Shown: positions 32,797 to 43,330, counted from the first letter of the stretch. The stretch is 64,000 nt of DNA from Haemonchus contortus (GCA_000469685.2 LS997567.1:14590785-14654784), one strand, 5' to 3'. Numbers and translations: made by a program. Notes: generated by a model from the sequence alone, not told the origin.

Positions 32797-34095
32797 CAGG
32801 GTGTGGCAAAAGTTCTGGCAAAGACCCGTTTCAGGTTCTCTATAAAAAATGAGGTCTTCGATCTCGACAGGATCTGCGCCACTATTTACTGCAAGTCCTC
32901 TTCTATACATTTCATAAACTGGCCGTTCTTGAATATGCCATTTTACAGAATAGTGACAAGCAAAGACCAACGACCCTCCATCCTGCACCTCCATCTAGCT
33001 GAATGCATTGCAAAGACCATTTTCAAACAGCTCCAGATTCCCTTCAGAACCGTGTACAACAACGTCAACAGGTACAAGGCGACAGGAACTATGGAGGACA
33101 AGCCTAAAGATGGAAGACCGAAGAGTGCAACGACAAAGGAAATCGTGAAAATCATTCGAAAGAAAATCCGCCGCTACCCTCGAAGGTCCGAGAGATAAAA
33201 GGCTCTTGAGGTCGGAATTTCTGCTCGATCTGTCGGAAGGATTGTCATCAGCCACCTTCGACTTCGCTCTTATAAGATCAGAAAAGCTCACATGCTAACC
33301 AAGCGTATGAAGAAAACTAGGCTCAAAAGATTTAGGGAGCGTTCAAAGCGATTTTCGCAGGCGCGGCACAGCGACATCCTTTTCAATAACGAATGCCTGT
33401 TTTCAACAGATCAATTCCTGAACACCCAAAACGATAGGATGATAGCGAGAAGCCCTGCAGAAGCCAGCCAACGTGGAGGGATTGCTCAGCGATGTGTACA
33501 CCCAAAGCCGTTGATGGTTTTTGGGGCAATCACATCGGACGGCAAGATGTCCCTGATTTTCTTGGAGAAAAGAGTCAAGGTGGATAGCAAGACCTACCTA
33601 AAAGGCATGTTGGAGGAGGAGTTACTCCCTTGGGCTGAATCCCATTTCGGCAACCGGACATGGGCTTATCAAAAGGGCTTAGCTCCAGCACACAGGTACA
33701 ATGTGGTACAGGGTTGGTGCGCAACGGACTTCCCAGACTTCATCTCGTCGGACGATTGGCCCCCAAACAAACCAGACCTGAATCCATTTAACTATTCTGT
33801 GTGGTCAGTTCTTAAGAGGAAAGCCTGCTCTACCCAGCATAGAAGTTTGGATGCTCTACGTGCAACCCTCGTTAAAGCATTGGATTTGGACGAAGAGTAC
33901 CTCCGTGCCGCCGTCGACGCGTTTCCTAGGAGACTTTTAGCCTGTATTCGCGCAGAAGGAGGCTAATTCGAGATCAAGTTTGTTCTCGTGATCTATATAG
34001 CTGTTTATAAGTGCTTTTGGAGTTGTATCATGAATCGATCGATTTGACCGTTTTACGATCATGTTTACCGTTGCCAGAACTTTTGCCGCATCCTG
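32797..34095 (+). mobile_element. maT-like transposon with near-intact but catalytically altered transposase
   Basis: 1299 bp; TIRs CAGGGTGTGGCAAAAGTTCT and AGAACTTTTGCCGCATCCTG flanked by TA. From Met at 32935 the frame runs to 33966 (344 codons) with one TAA at 33196-33198. Parts in order: helix-turn-helix (CIAKTIFKQLQIPFRTVYN), GRPKSATTKE linker, second DNA-binding part (ARSVGRIV), then the catalytic region. All three acidic positions look replaced: FNNECLF where SDEKLF is usual, YQKGLAPAH where QQD-APAH is usual, and PDLNPFNYSVW where the last Asp is usual. Related to the element at 4100-5400. Confidence 0.88.
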
Positions 34096-34139
34096 TATGT
34101 CGAGATATGTATCCGGAAAGACTATTTAATAATGTGCTT

Positions 34140-34618
34140 GACAATAAAGTAAATGAGTGGAATAAGTACTATGATAAACAAATGTTTTTCAAAGAAGAAA
34201 TAATAAAACACCACACAATCAGTCCGTCATACATATGTACTGCAAATTACTTTGAAGCGGTAAGTATCAGGCTCCAGAACGACCGCAATACTTCCACTCC
34301 ATTGTAACTTAGCAGTATTCACTTGAAACGGGGTTCAAAATCTCGAGAAGCAAAAAAAGGCGAAAAAATAGCAAATTTTGCGGTAGAAATAGACAGGATA
34401 CAGGTAAGTCAATTCAGCGTCTAATTATAGCGGCGTCATCGATCGGGCGTCTATCGGCAGGATGGGCAGTAGGTAGGCTGACTAGCACTGTCAGGAGGTT
34501 GAATCAGCTGGACGAGTTGCCCAGCACACAAAACGAGTCGAACGGGCGGCGCCGAGGAGGCAGTTAAGAACCTATGTGCCGCAATGGCAAGTTTGGTGCG
34601 AGGGGGCGCCAAACGACA
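34140..34618 (-). repeat. Inner long inverted-repeat arm (right)
   Basis: Reverse complement of 29848-30325: AAACAAATGTTTTTCAAAG, TCTAATTATAGCGGCGTC and TTGAATCAGCTGGACGAGTT are the matching landmarks. Ends GGGGGCGCCAAACGAC. Confidence 0.85.
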
Positions 34619-34619
34619 T

Positions 34620-34700
34620 ACCCCGGCTAGTGTGATGGACTGGAAGGCATGACATCGAGCTTCGATTATTTGATGCATGCGCTCGTTTTGCTTTTCCATT
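34620..34700 (+). repeat. tRNA-like SINE fragment, copy 2
   Basis: GGCTAGTGTGATGGACTGG then GCATGACATCGAGCTTCGAT and GATGCATGCGCTCGTTTTGC match, in reverse complement, 35890-35965. The 5' half of box A is lost. Confidence 0.65.
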
Positions 34701-35880
34701 AAATGTTTCCTAAACGCTTGAGGGATACGGTCCATACATTCTGCTAATACTGTCCGTGCTTTCGAAGCGGTGGTACAGGTTAACTGGCATCGTTGAGGAA
34801 ATGGTGTAGAACAATAATTTACCGCTTTGTATGTGCGTATGATTATTCACTAATTCTTGTGTGCACGCCTTTTCAAGAAGCCCTTCCATAAGGTAAACGT
34901 GGTGGTGCGGTAGGGCATGATACCACGGCTGCACTTAAAACCCTGAATCCACCTACGACTTGCTTTGAAGTTTCCCCTTATGGGCTCCATTGTTGATTTG
35001 AAGCGATATCCAGTGAAAATGACTGTCGTGCAATGGGACTCCTATATTGCTTTTTATGATAACCACCCTTCCAGCTTACCCGCTAATCTCCGTAGGTAGG
35101 CGGATCGGTCCGCTTATTTAACACCTGATAATTGCGACCACATAAGACATCGTAAGTTGTCAATAATAGATAATTCGGAAGTTCTGCCCCTTAATTTCGG
35201 CACTCTGTAGTGATGATACAAAACGTGTTTTTTCATGTACGAGGATATGCGGCTGCTTTTGACACTGGAACTGTAGAATGCTATGAACTCTCCTTTCACC
35301 GCCATAAAATTGGAGCTCATGGACCAATTCACAAATTGAAGGCTACGTTTCAATTCCGAACCTCTCTTTCCCACAAACCTACGAGGCTTCTTTCGCGAAG
35401 TTACAGATCCATCGTCGCTGTCATCATCAGGCGACCACGGAGGATCATTGTGTCTGCCTTTCACGGACTCGACTTCTCGCAGTGGATTAACGGAATTGTT
35501 CTCATAGCATCGAGTAGTGCGGTTCAAGAACTCTTTATTACCGCTTCTTCCTAGGTGGCGCCCGCGTTACGCTGCAAGAACGAAAGGCCTCCATCAAATG
35601 CGAGGGCACCACTTCGGTCAGAATATTCCAGTGGTAACATGCTGAAGAGCGTTTGGTGCGCTGAATTATTCGCAACCAACCTCCTTGAAGCCTCTGAAGC
35701 CCATTTTGGCCGATTGTTTAGAATTCCTCTTTTGTTCGAGTGAGCTCCAACCTTATTGGGCCGATGAGGGGCAAAAAAATTTTCCTGTACTACCTTCCCA
35801 GTGCTCCTAAAAATGTGAAATAGCTCCTTAGATGTTCAACATTGAGCCCAAAAACGTTTAGCGATCGTTTAGGACTCATT
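34701..35880. other. Unassigned intron sequence
   Basis: Within the 10.8-kb vav intron. Two overlapping open frames on opposite strands at 35114-35554 (137 and 114 residues) show no family or splice evidence and are not called as genes. Confidence 0.5.
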
Positions 35881-35884
35881 TTAT

Positions 35885-36050
35885 AGAAAAGCAAAATGAG
35901 CTCATGCATCAAGAAATCGAATCCTGATGTCATGCCCACCAGTCCACCACACTACCCGCTAGGCCACGGTTGCACAGATAAGGGCTTTGCTCGGCTTGGT
36001 GATCCGTTCGGTGCAGTGGTATAACACAGGGATGAACTGGTTCCGTAACT
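35885..36050 (-). repeat. tRNA-derived SINE-like element, copy 1
   Basis: On the minus strand: a leader, then TGGCCTAGCGGGTAGTGTGG (box A-like), a spacer and AGGATTCGATTTC (box B-like; plus-strand 35913-35924), then a tail ending CATTTTGCTTTT. The two internal promoter boxes have tRNA-like spacing. The leader GTTATACCACTGCACCG is the outer inverted-repeat arm shared with 29770-29830. No perfect cloverleaf, so not a tRNA gene. Confidence 0.6.
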
Positions 36051-36873
36051 CCCGTAACTTCTTTCCCAGAATTGTTTAGCTACATCTCATCTTGAATTAC
36101 CACTGCGACCAAGTATCCTTCCCTTGTAAATCGAGGAGGCCATTTGCCATGACACTTGCAGTGCTAGGCGTATTCCGGGTGCCAATTTCGGATCTGCATT
36201 GCAAATTTGCCAAACGATTCTCTGAGCAAAGTAATGAAGGTGGTTTCAGGTGAGTGCTCGATGAGAGGAAAACCTCAAGACATTTAGGTAAGTGCGCTCA
36301 CAACGTTGAAATGGGGCAATGGTAAGCCAACTGCTTCATTTGAATAGAAGCGTAGATTGGGTCAGGTCAGGGAAGTCGTTTGTGCATTCTAAGGAGTTTT
36401 TTTTCTAGGGGGCGGGAGGACCTTTGTACGTTCATCGCCTCAGCGGTCTTTTTGATGCCTGATGTGATTCAGTTCCGATCCGTACCATCCATTATGGTCA
36501 CAGTTCCTCTACTCTTCTCATGCACTGTACATTATGATAGTACGATAACTATAATAAATGTATAAGCAGATCCAATAAACCAAGTCAAAATATTTGAAAC
36601 AAATCTTTTCAACTATGGGATCAACGAATGGAGAGGAATTTGCCACTGGCCGTTTCACATAGTAGACCGAACAGGAAACAACGTAGTAGGCATCTCCGTA
36701 TCATCTGGATGAGTGCTTAGGAAACCAGCATCATATTTGGAAAAAAGGTCTTCTAAATTCAAAAGTACGGAATTGAAGGTGGACAAGTAACGGTGACCGG
36801 AGAAAAGTGTTGTGCGTGTGCACACGCAAGGTGAAATCTGAACTTTTACGTATGTGGTGACATTCCAAACATA
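36051..36873. other. Unassigned sequence with dispersed repeats
   Basis: CTTTTTGATGCCTGATGTGATTCAG near 36449 has an inverted counterpart near 39178-39200, showing another repeat family within the same intron. TTTGCCAAACGATTCTCTGA near 36207 is a direct repeat of 29737. No gene. Confidence 0.5.
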
Positions 36874-38372
36874 CAGTACCGGTCAAAAGTATTCGACGAA
36901 ACGGTTTTTTGTGAATATTTTTTTTTCTTTCTCGACCGATTTGCTTGAAAATTTTATATGTCATGTGGAGCGTTGTTACAAACGAAATAAATTACCGGCA
37001 TTTCATTCCAACAAGTTATTGCAAATGAAGGAGGCGAAATGCACAATCTCTCAAAACAGCTTGCAAAATCTAGGTCTAACTAAAGAGCTAATTCGTCAAC
37101 AAAATTGTAGTAATTCGCCAAAATTAGAACCGAAGCTACGTAAATAGTTAATATTTCGTCGGAAAGCTATGACTTTTGATCACTGCCGCGCAGCGAGCTG
37201 GCATTGATCCGATGAGCTTTTGGAAAACGGCCCTTGGCATTTTGCTCCATTCCTTCGCAAGTGAAACAAACTTCTGGTCTTTGTTGCTGCATCGCTGCTT
37301 GACACACCGTCTCTCTAGTTCTTCCCATATGTGTTCGATTGGACTAAGTTCCGGAGATCGGCTCGGCCAGTCCAAAAGTCTCACACCTCTGCTGGAGGGC
37401 GTCTTTCGCAGTACGTGAAGTGTGTTTCGGGTCATTGTCTTGTTGCAAAACCCATCTGGCTGGCATGTTATCTTCCGCCCATGGAAAGACTTTTTCAATG
37501 ACCATGTTCGCGTAGCTTTGGCCAGTCATCGTGCCTTCACTTCTTAGAATAGGACCCCAGAGAACGCGCCATACGCCATCACCGATCCCCCACCGTGCTT
37601 GACAGAGGTTTTGGTGTATCTCGTGTACCTCGGATTGTATCTTTGACCACTAGGACGCCCAACATACTTGATAACATCAGATCCGAAGAGGTTGAACTTG
37701 CTTTCATCGGTAAATAGAACCTTGCTCCATTCGTTTTATGTCCAGTGCAGGTGGCGACCAGCGAACTCCACTCTTGCCTCTCGATTCTTCGGGCCTTCTT
37801 GCTACAGTCCTACTGATGTTTAGTCCATCACTAGCCTTGATCTCAGCCGCGATGTCGAAGCTGGTAAGCGTGGGATCGGCCTATGAGAGTCGAACGATGC
37901 GCTTATCCTAGCGAGTAGACCTTGAACGTGGCCTGCCCGTTTATGGAGCGTTGGATACCGTGTTCCTTTCGCGGAAACGAGTGAGAATTGATGACACAGT
38001 GCGTCCTGGGATGTTCAGTATTCTCGCAATCGTTGCACCTTACATGCCTGCTTCCTTCAGATCCACTATTGTTTGACGGGTGACTTCAGAAGTTTCAGGC
38101 TTCTTAACCATTGGGTAAGTCGTTTACGTCGAAAAGATGTATGAATATCGCAAAAAGAGCACACACTACAATAATGACATAGGGGTGGGAATTACTAATT
38201 TCAAAAAATATCGGTCGAAACTACGTGCTAGGCAGTGCGCGGGGGTATGGTCGGCGCAATTTGTTCGTAATATTGAACGGCAAAACATACCAAAATCTGA
38301 AGCAGATCGCTCAAGCAATAGAAAAGGACTTCATAAAAAAACCGTTTCCGCGAATACTTTTGACCGCTACTG
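36874..38372 (-). mobile_element. Tc1 transposon, decayed
   Basis: About 1.5 kb between TA sites; TIRs of 40 bp or so, CAGTACCGGTCAAAAGTATT and AATACTTTTGACCGCTACTG, each continuing into an AAACCGTTT-like box. The minus-strand transposase starts near 38113 (KKPETSEVTRQTIVDLKEAG) with ARILNIPGRTVSSIL and GRPRSR. Catalytic parts: WVLQQDNDPKHTSRTAK (37530-37344 frame) and LLDWPSRSPELSPIEHIWEE (37498-37148 frame). Stops and at least one shift separate these. DD34E-type Tc1 by motif. TIRs resemble those of the MITE at 3538 and 31770. Confidence 0.9.
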
Positions 38373-39458
38373 TATAATTGAACGACAAGTAGAAATAAAT
38401 GTCAGTGGTTGTATTAGACTTGTGGTACTAGTTGGACGTTCATCACCCGTTGCTTTTTCGAAGGTAGCGCAGACTTGCTAGCTATTTGAGCTTGAGAAAT
38501 CACCAAGAATCTACATGAGCAACATTGTTGCCCGTGCGTTGCATCATGTGCGTCTTACTCACTCATACCTCCAAAACTACAGAGAAAGAATAATTCCTGC
38601 TTTGGAATCTCGCCAGTAAATTCTTCAACTCGAGCCTAGGAACTTAGAGTGACACAGTATACTTCTCAATAGTCAGGATACGCAAAATACTTTCTGAACT
38701 ATTATTGAGTGGTCATGGACGGAAAGAGCAAGTCATAACGCTAGCAGGACCCTTATGACTCGGGGAACGTCCGGTTCCGCCGTTCGTCGAAGCTAGATCT
38801 CCCACTTTGCATTCGACGTGGCCCTCTGCGATCTCGGGGTGTCATAAAAGTACCACTAGGTGTCACTGAAGGGAATGCACTTTGCACTAGTATGTGTTAT
38901 CTTTTCTTTAAACTGGCTAAACTATTCTTGTATGCCCCAGTGACAACTGCGAGGTCCGTCAAACATCGCAGGCTGGAACGCCGCGTGCGACGGCTGCGGC
39001 ATTACCTGGTTTCGATGGCGGTGCGGAACAAAACGCATCTTGTAGCTCTCTTCAAGCTTCTTGATTCTTAAAATTGCGGGGGGGGGGTGCATTCCCTGCT
39101 GAGATTCCAAAGAGTAAGTGGTTGGGTGGATACGCAATGAATTAGTAGCGAGATTGTACAATGTATGTGGGAACTGAATCATCCCAGGCATCAAAAAGGC
39201 CGCAAACGAGGGTAAAATCATCATTCTATCCTCTAGGATGAAGCCCCGCGAAATGCTAAAGTGGATGCGCAACTGAAAATGCCCAAGAAGCGTGCTACAA
39301 CTGCTCCAAGTCACCGCTGTAAGCGCAGTTCTGTGTCTTAAGTGCTTTTCATATTGAGCGCTTACTTGAAAGCACCTTCATAACTTCGTTCAAAAATCGT
39401 CTAGCAAATTTGGAACGCAGATTCGAGATCAGAACGCAGGAATACGTCTTGCAATGTA
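38373..39458. other. Unassigned intron sequence
   Basis: A G-run (39078-39086) and a repeat related to 36395-36500 in inverted orientation (39145-39245). The 130-residue minus frame at 38922-39314 reads through this repeat and is not called. Confidence 0.5.
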
Positions 39459-40184
39459 CAGGGGTCCCAAAATTATAGGCGCTATTTCATTGCAGTGCAT
39501 TTTAGACTTCTAGCTTGATGATGGCATTATTCGCAACAACAGACTTCAATCCCCTTTCAAAACATCTACCATCAGCACAGAAGGAGCCCAAAGTCTTTTC
39601 CCGAGCTCCTCGCGTGTTGCACGCAGTCATCCCTCCTCCGTTTCTTCTCAGCTGTTCTTGAGGATCAGTGCTCCAGTACGTAATACGTCATCTACGTGAC
39701 ATCATTTTGCAGTTCTTATGGCAACTTTTTGGTGAGAGATTGCACTCTCGATATTTTGGCATTTTTACGCCCTACACTGCTACGTATGATTGGAAATAAA
39801 GTGGAATTACTTCATGCGATAGGAACAACAAAGGAGCTTCTGCTTGAAAATCGGCCCCATACAATTTCGATAAGTCCTGCTGCTTTGTCTTCCATTCTGG
39901 TTATGATGGCTTACCACATCACGGTAGGCTCGCAAACGGACTGATTTCATAGTCCTATCTTCGTAAACACTAGCGTTTCTACCCCTTTCCGGGTTGATCT
40001 TTAGTTTATTCTGCTTTTCTGCATTGTTTATAGCCTTATGTGCGGTCATTACTTGGAATCACAATCAAATTCAATATGCACACCTGCCTCTTGCATGCGA
40101 ATGATTGCAAGTGACATTATGAACTTTCACGATTTAGAATTAGGAGTTTCTGAATTTTGGCGCCCATAATTCTGGGACAGCCTT
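39459..40184. mobile_element. MITE-like element with TIR CAGGG-GTCCCAAAATTATAG
   Basis: Begins CAGGGGTCCCAAAATTATAG after TA and ends GGCGCCCATAATTCTGGGAC then AGCC near TTTA. The inverted ends match over about 25 bp with mismatches. The same terminus closes repeats at 28885 and 54330. About 725 bp, no transposase. The CAGGG start and TA suggest Tc1/mariner-superfamily ends. Confidence 0.6.
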
Positions 40185-40301
40185 TAACTGTAAGTTCCAT
40201 TTCAAATGGCCACTTTGACTTGTGATCCTTCAGTACTAAAAATGCTCAGTTTAGGTCGGTTTGGTACCGCCCTGATCAAGTCTTGTTCGTGCCATTTTCA
40301 G

Positions 40302-40433
40302 CTTTTCCGAGTTCTCCATGACTTTGATGCTACTGAACCGAAATTCCTTACATTGCGTAAAGGTGATCGCTTGACCCTTATTGACGTGATTGGAGAAGAT
40401 CGTGGATGGTGGAAAGGTCAAATAGCTGATCGA
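40302..40433 (+). CDS. vav-1: vav-1 exon: C-terminal SH3, main part
   Basis: 132 nt after CATTTTCAG and before GTTGGT, phase 0 at both ends. Encodes FRVLHDFDATEPKFLTLRKG, DRLTLIDVIGED and RGWWKGQIADR. Shows ALYDF-like VLHDFDA, E/K-LTLRKGD and the WW pair, a canonical ligand-binding SH3. In Vav this domain contacts adaptors and proline-rich partners. Confidence 0.95.
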
Positions 40434-40499
40434 GTTGGTTTTTTTGTTGAAGATTTCACCTTTTCTTGTAGTTGGTTATGCTTCATGTTTAATGTTCAG
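40434..40499 (+). other. 66-bp stop-free intron inside the last SH3
   Basis: GTTGGT...TGTTCAG, 66 bp = 22 codons without a stop, so retention keeps the frame and would insert 22 residues before GFFPLSYV. Its first bases GTTGGTTTTTTTG mimic the start of the next exon (ATCGGTTTTTTTC). Confidence 0.8.
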
Positions 40500-40544
40500 A
40501 TCGGTTTTTTTCCCTTAAGCTACGTTGAGCCATGGAGGGAATGA
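40500..40544 (+). CDS. vav-1: vav-1 last exon: SH3 end and stop
   Basis: Encodes IGFFPLSYVEPWRE and TGA. GFFPLSYVE is the closing SH3 strand (G-WFP-NYVE). Phase 0 from the preceding exon. No AATAAA close behind; the 3' UTR extent is not determined. Confidence 0.95.
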   Translation: MGFFPLSYVEPWRE

Positions 40545-40954
40545 TTCTGCTACTGCTTACGCATATGGTACTGGTCAGTGAAGAATGCGTTTTCAGTTTT
40601 TGAACGTAACTTCCGCAAACTTCAACTTTTCTGCGGGAAACCTTATCTGTAGGTAACTCAAACAATTAGTGACATGATACTTGTGCAGCGGTCTAGCAAC
40701 ACACTTCCAACCAAAACTGGCGCTTTATTTCCAAACAGCCCTCCAAAGCACACTTTTGCCGATTACTCGTGGGTTTTTATGTTAGGATTTCCAGGTGATT
40801 CTCGCTTTTTCGTGTCACATCATGCATTTTGTACATCAGTAAGGCTCTTTCAAGGCACTCGGGAATCTGTTACGGCAAGATCAAGCTGACGCCGTCATTC
40901 GGAGCTTTCTGGAAGCCTTAACATCCGGGCGAATTTCCAAAGTCCAAGACATGC
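40545..40954. other. Downstream of vav-1, no gene seen
   Basis: Probable 3' UTR and spacer. No poly(A) signal of the AATAAA type; no family recognised. Confidence 0.5.
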
Positions 40955-41790
40955 CAGTTATGTGCTTACAAATGATTTTGAAAAAACACAGGGTCAGTCA
41001 AAAGTCAAGTCAAAAGTTCCAAGAGGCACTGAGAATGACGCTATGTCTTGTCGACAGAAACATTGTTCAGCGTGCAAGGAATGGCTTGCGTCGAAATTTT
41101 GCGCGAAACCTTGGCGCCCGAGGGACCAATATGTCCGTTTATTCTTTCGACGTCTTTTGAAAAAGGCCGGCCTGTTTGGACGTCGTCCAGTTAAGAAGCC
41201 GTTGATCTCCGTCAAGATCGCAAAGCGCTTCACGATTGAGCTCTGCTCACGAAAATTAGGTAATCCAGCAGTGGCGTGAGGCCATCTAAAGTGGCGAATC
41301 GAAGTTCTTTGTGTCCGGCAAGGTTGAAATCTTGTTTGGGTTACATCCAATCGGTACCAGATGCCATGCTAGTTACCAGCTGCCAACCGTGAAATATGGC
41401 TTGGTACGAAGATGGTTCACAGCAGCTTCTGTGACAAAGTAGTGTGCCCCCTCTGAGATATCGAGGGTAAGATGGTTTCAAAGATGTGCACCAACATTAT
41501 GGAGGTTGTTATCTACCCGCTTACTCGCAGTGCTGGCCCCGGTGTCTTAATTTTCCAGCAGGACCAGGACCCGAAGACAAAGCGAAGCTGCTTATCAACT
41601 GATTTCGTTCTTCTACTACCGTAGACGTTGCTATTCCCAGATCTGAATCCTACTGAACATCTGTAGGATTGGTTCAGGCGTCAAATTAAAAGCCTCTGGG
41701 CAACGAGCACGACAAGCTCTTCAACTGAAGATCGTGCGGGGAAACATTCTCAGGAGGAGTTCGACAAACTCATCAAGTCCATGCACGCCG
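40955..41790 (+). mobile_element. Tc1-like transposase relic
   Basis: Mixed frames on the + strand: LLKKAGLFGRRPVKKPLIS (about 41150-41215), IGTRCHASYQLPTVKYG (41350-41400), a FQQDQDP-like block near 41555, LFPDLNPTEHL near 41630-41665 and HSQEEFDKLIKSMHADLK near 41750-41795. Order and spacing fit the middle and C-terminal part of a Tc1 transposase. Frequent frame changes, so old. TIRs not recognised. Confidence 0.7.
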
Positions 41791-41794
41791 ATTT

Positions 41795-41942
41795 AAAGGC
41801 ACCATTCGCGATGATTCAATGGGCGGGTGTGTCGATGACGTGTCCGCCTCTCATTCGATGTCACGTTAGACAGTCTTACGTGGCGTCGAATGAGAGGCGG
41901 ACACGTCACCCGCCCATTGAATCATCGCGAACGGTGCCTCTA
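41795..41942. repeat. Palindromic foldback hairpin
   Basis: AGGCACCATTCGCGATGATT, CAATGGGCGGGTG and TGACGTGTCCGCCTCTCATT are followed after about 15 bp by their reverse complements. The left arm has an extra 8 bp (TGTCGATG). Arms are about 65-75 bp. No coding function; likely a foldback repeat. Confidence 0.93.
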
Positions 41943-42984
41943 AGCCATCGTTGACTCCAAAGGTTATGCTACCGAGCATTGATGTCATACTTGTTATATT
42001 TGCACTTATGTAAGTTGTTGCGTTGAGAAATTGAAAATCGAGACAGATAAGTTCAACTAGTATTTTGGTGTTTGACCCTTTTTTTGGCCGAAGTCTTTCA
42101 AAATATCCCACAATTAACTTAGGCAACTGAAAACTGGCTCTCTGACAGTGGAGAAACCAGATGTAAAGATTTTGTTTTAAAGAAGTTACGCTTGAAAAAG
42201 TGAAAACGCATACTTCAAAGGCCGCCACTGTACATGTGGATAAATGAGCTTTGGGTAGTTTAAGCACCCGATCTCTCACTTATAATTTTTTTCTCACGTA
42301 CTTCGTTATTTCGTTGCAAATGGCTATTCTGCAATACTAAGTCTGGTCTTGATCTGTCGAGCAGTGACCTAGGTTCGTTCCGTTGTCCACCTGTTCAATC
42401 AGATTTCATTTTACTAGTAATAATTTTGCTGAGAGTATTGTTTTAAGAAGCATTCCACGAGCCATTTTCAAGTCAGCTCAATTGGCACTTGTTCACTGCT
42501 TGTGATTATCACCTGCTCATTTCTTCTCCGTTCAGTAGTTGCTAGTCTGGTTCGTTATATTCTGGTAGACATGATTTCAATCATAATTGCCTTTGCACTG
42601 AATTGATTCTCATACACCTAGTTACGCTTCTAACTTTATTTTGCACCGTTTGACCACCAATCTATGTTTATTTAGTCTATAGGTGCAAACTTATTTTATA
42701 TTTTATTTTGCAAGTAGATGCGTTATATTCACAATTTATGCAGAACTGCCCTAAGTTTCTACCGTGGGCTATTCGTTGTATTTGTAATCGTGAAGTAGGG
42801 ATTGTAATCATGATGAAAAGATTTTATTGACTGTTTTAGTGTTCACTCATTGCATGAAATTTGGAATTGCCCTTGTGTTTGTTTCTATCGTTGGACCATA
42901 TAATCAATTCGAAGTGGCTGAGTCCCACTGGTTGTGAAAGTCGTATTTTTTGTGAGCGGTTTTGGCATAATCTCTATACTGGCA
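41943..42984. other. Unassigned sequence
   Basis: AT-rich, no repeat, RNA gene or coding block recognised. The minus frame 41866-42279 merely reads from the palindrome outward. Confidence 0.5.
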
Positions 42985-43330
42985 TCCCAATGATAATCGA
43001 CTTGCTCGTGCGGATGCCATTCGTCCCTGTCGCGAGCCTGAGTAGTTTAGTTGATCGTTCTCGCTGGAGAGACACCAGAAGCAGCATTCCATTCGTTCAC
43101 AGCTTCGAGAAGTAGTCTGAACATCGCGTCAGCGGCCGTACAGGTGTTCCTTTGACGTCCCGAGTGATCTAGTCAGTGAGCGCTCTGGTCCAACGGTCGT
43201 CAAAATATAGCATGACGGGTCCGGCCCACCTAGTTTACGATCCTTGGCGTAAGCAGCGGCTTCGCTGATCTTCGTTCATTAACGGAGCTCGTAATACCGG
43301 GTTACACTCTGCACTCGCGATTCACAGCGT
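42985..43330 (-). pseudogene. RTE retrotransposon C-terminal fragment
   Basis: Minus strand, mixed frames: LRQGS...TRWAGPVM (43250-43215), DRWTRALTD near 43195, then TRDVKGTP and R-SDYFSKL near 43140-43105, then RERSTKLLRLATGTNG. These follow the order of the C-terminal part of the RTE element seen at 51385-51771. No start and no N-terminal part. Confidence 0.75.

Larger units (their letters stand above)
8424..40544 (+). other. vav-1: Vav-type Rho GEF gene (vav-1 orthologue), 3' two thirds
   Basis: Gene-level span of the exons listed separately. Vav proteins load GTP onto Rac/Rho GTPases and are switched by tyrosine phosphorylation; their SH2 and SH3 domains dock them to kinases and adaptors at the membrane. 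Visible here in order: end of DH, PH, C1, SH3, Ser-rich linker, SH2, SH3, stop. Phases agree at A-B, B-C, C-D, G-H, H-I, I-J, J-K, K-L, L-M and M-N. The D-E and F-G junctions are not resolved and may hide a small exon or an indel. The CH domain, acidic tyrosines and most of DH should lie before 8424 and probably before the window. Introns of about 14.3 kb and 10.8 kb are crowded with transposons. No poly(A) signal was seen close downstream. Confidence 0.9.

Noticed and set aside
35114..35554. Opposed 137- and 114-residue open frames in the vav intron
   Set aside because: No recognisable domain, no consistent splice signals and no second line of evidence.
39036..39100. Homopolymer and nearby runs as a quadruplex regulator
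   Set aside because: A single G run without the four tracts needed for a quadruplex.
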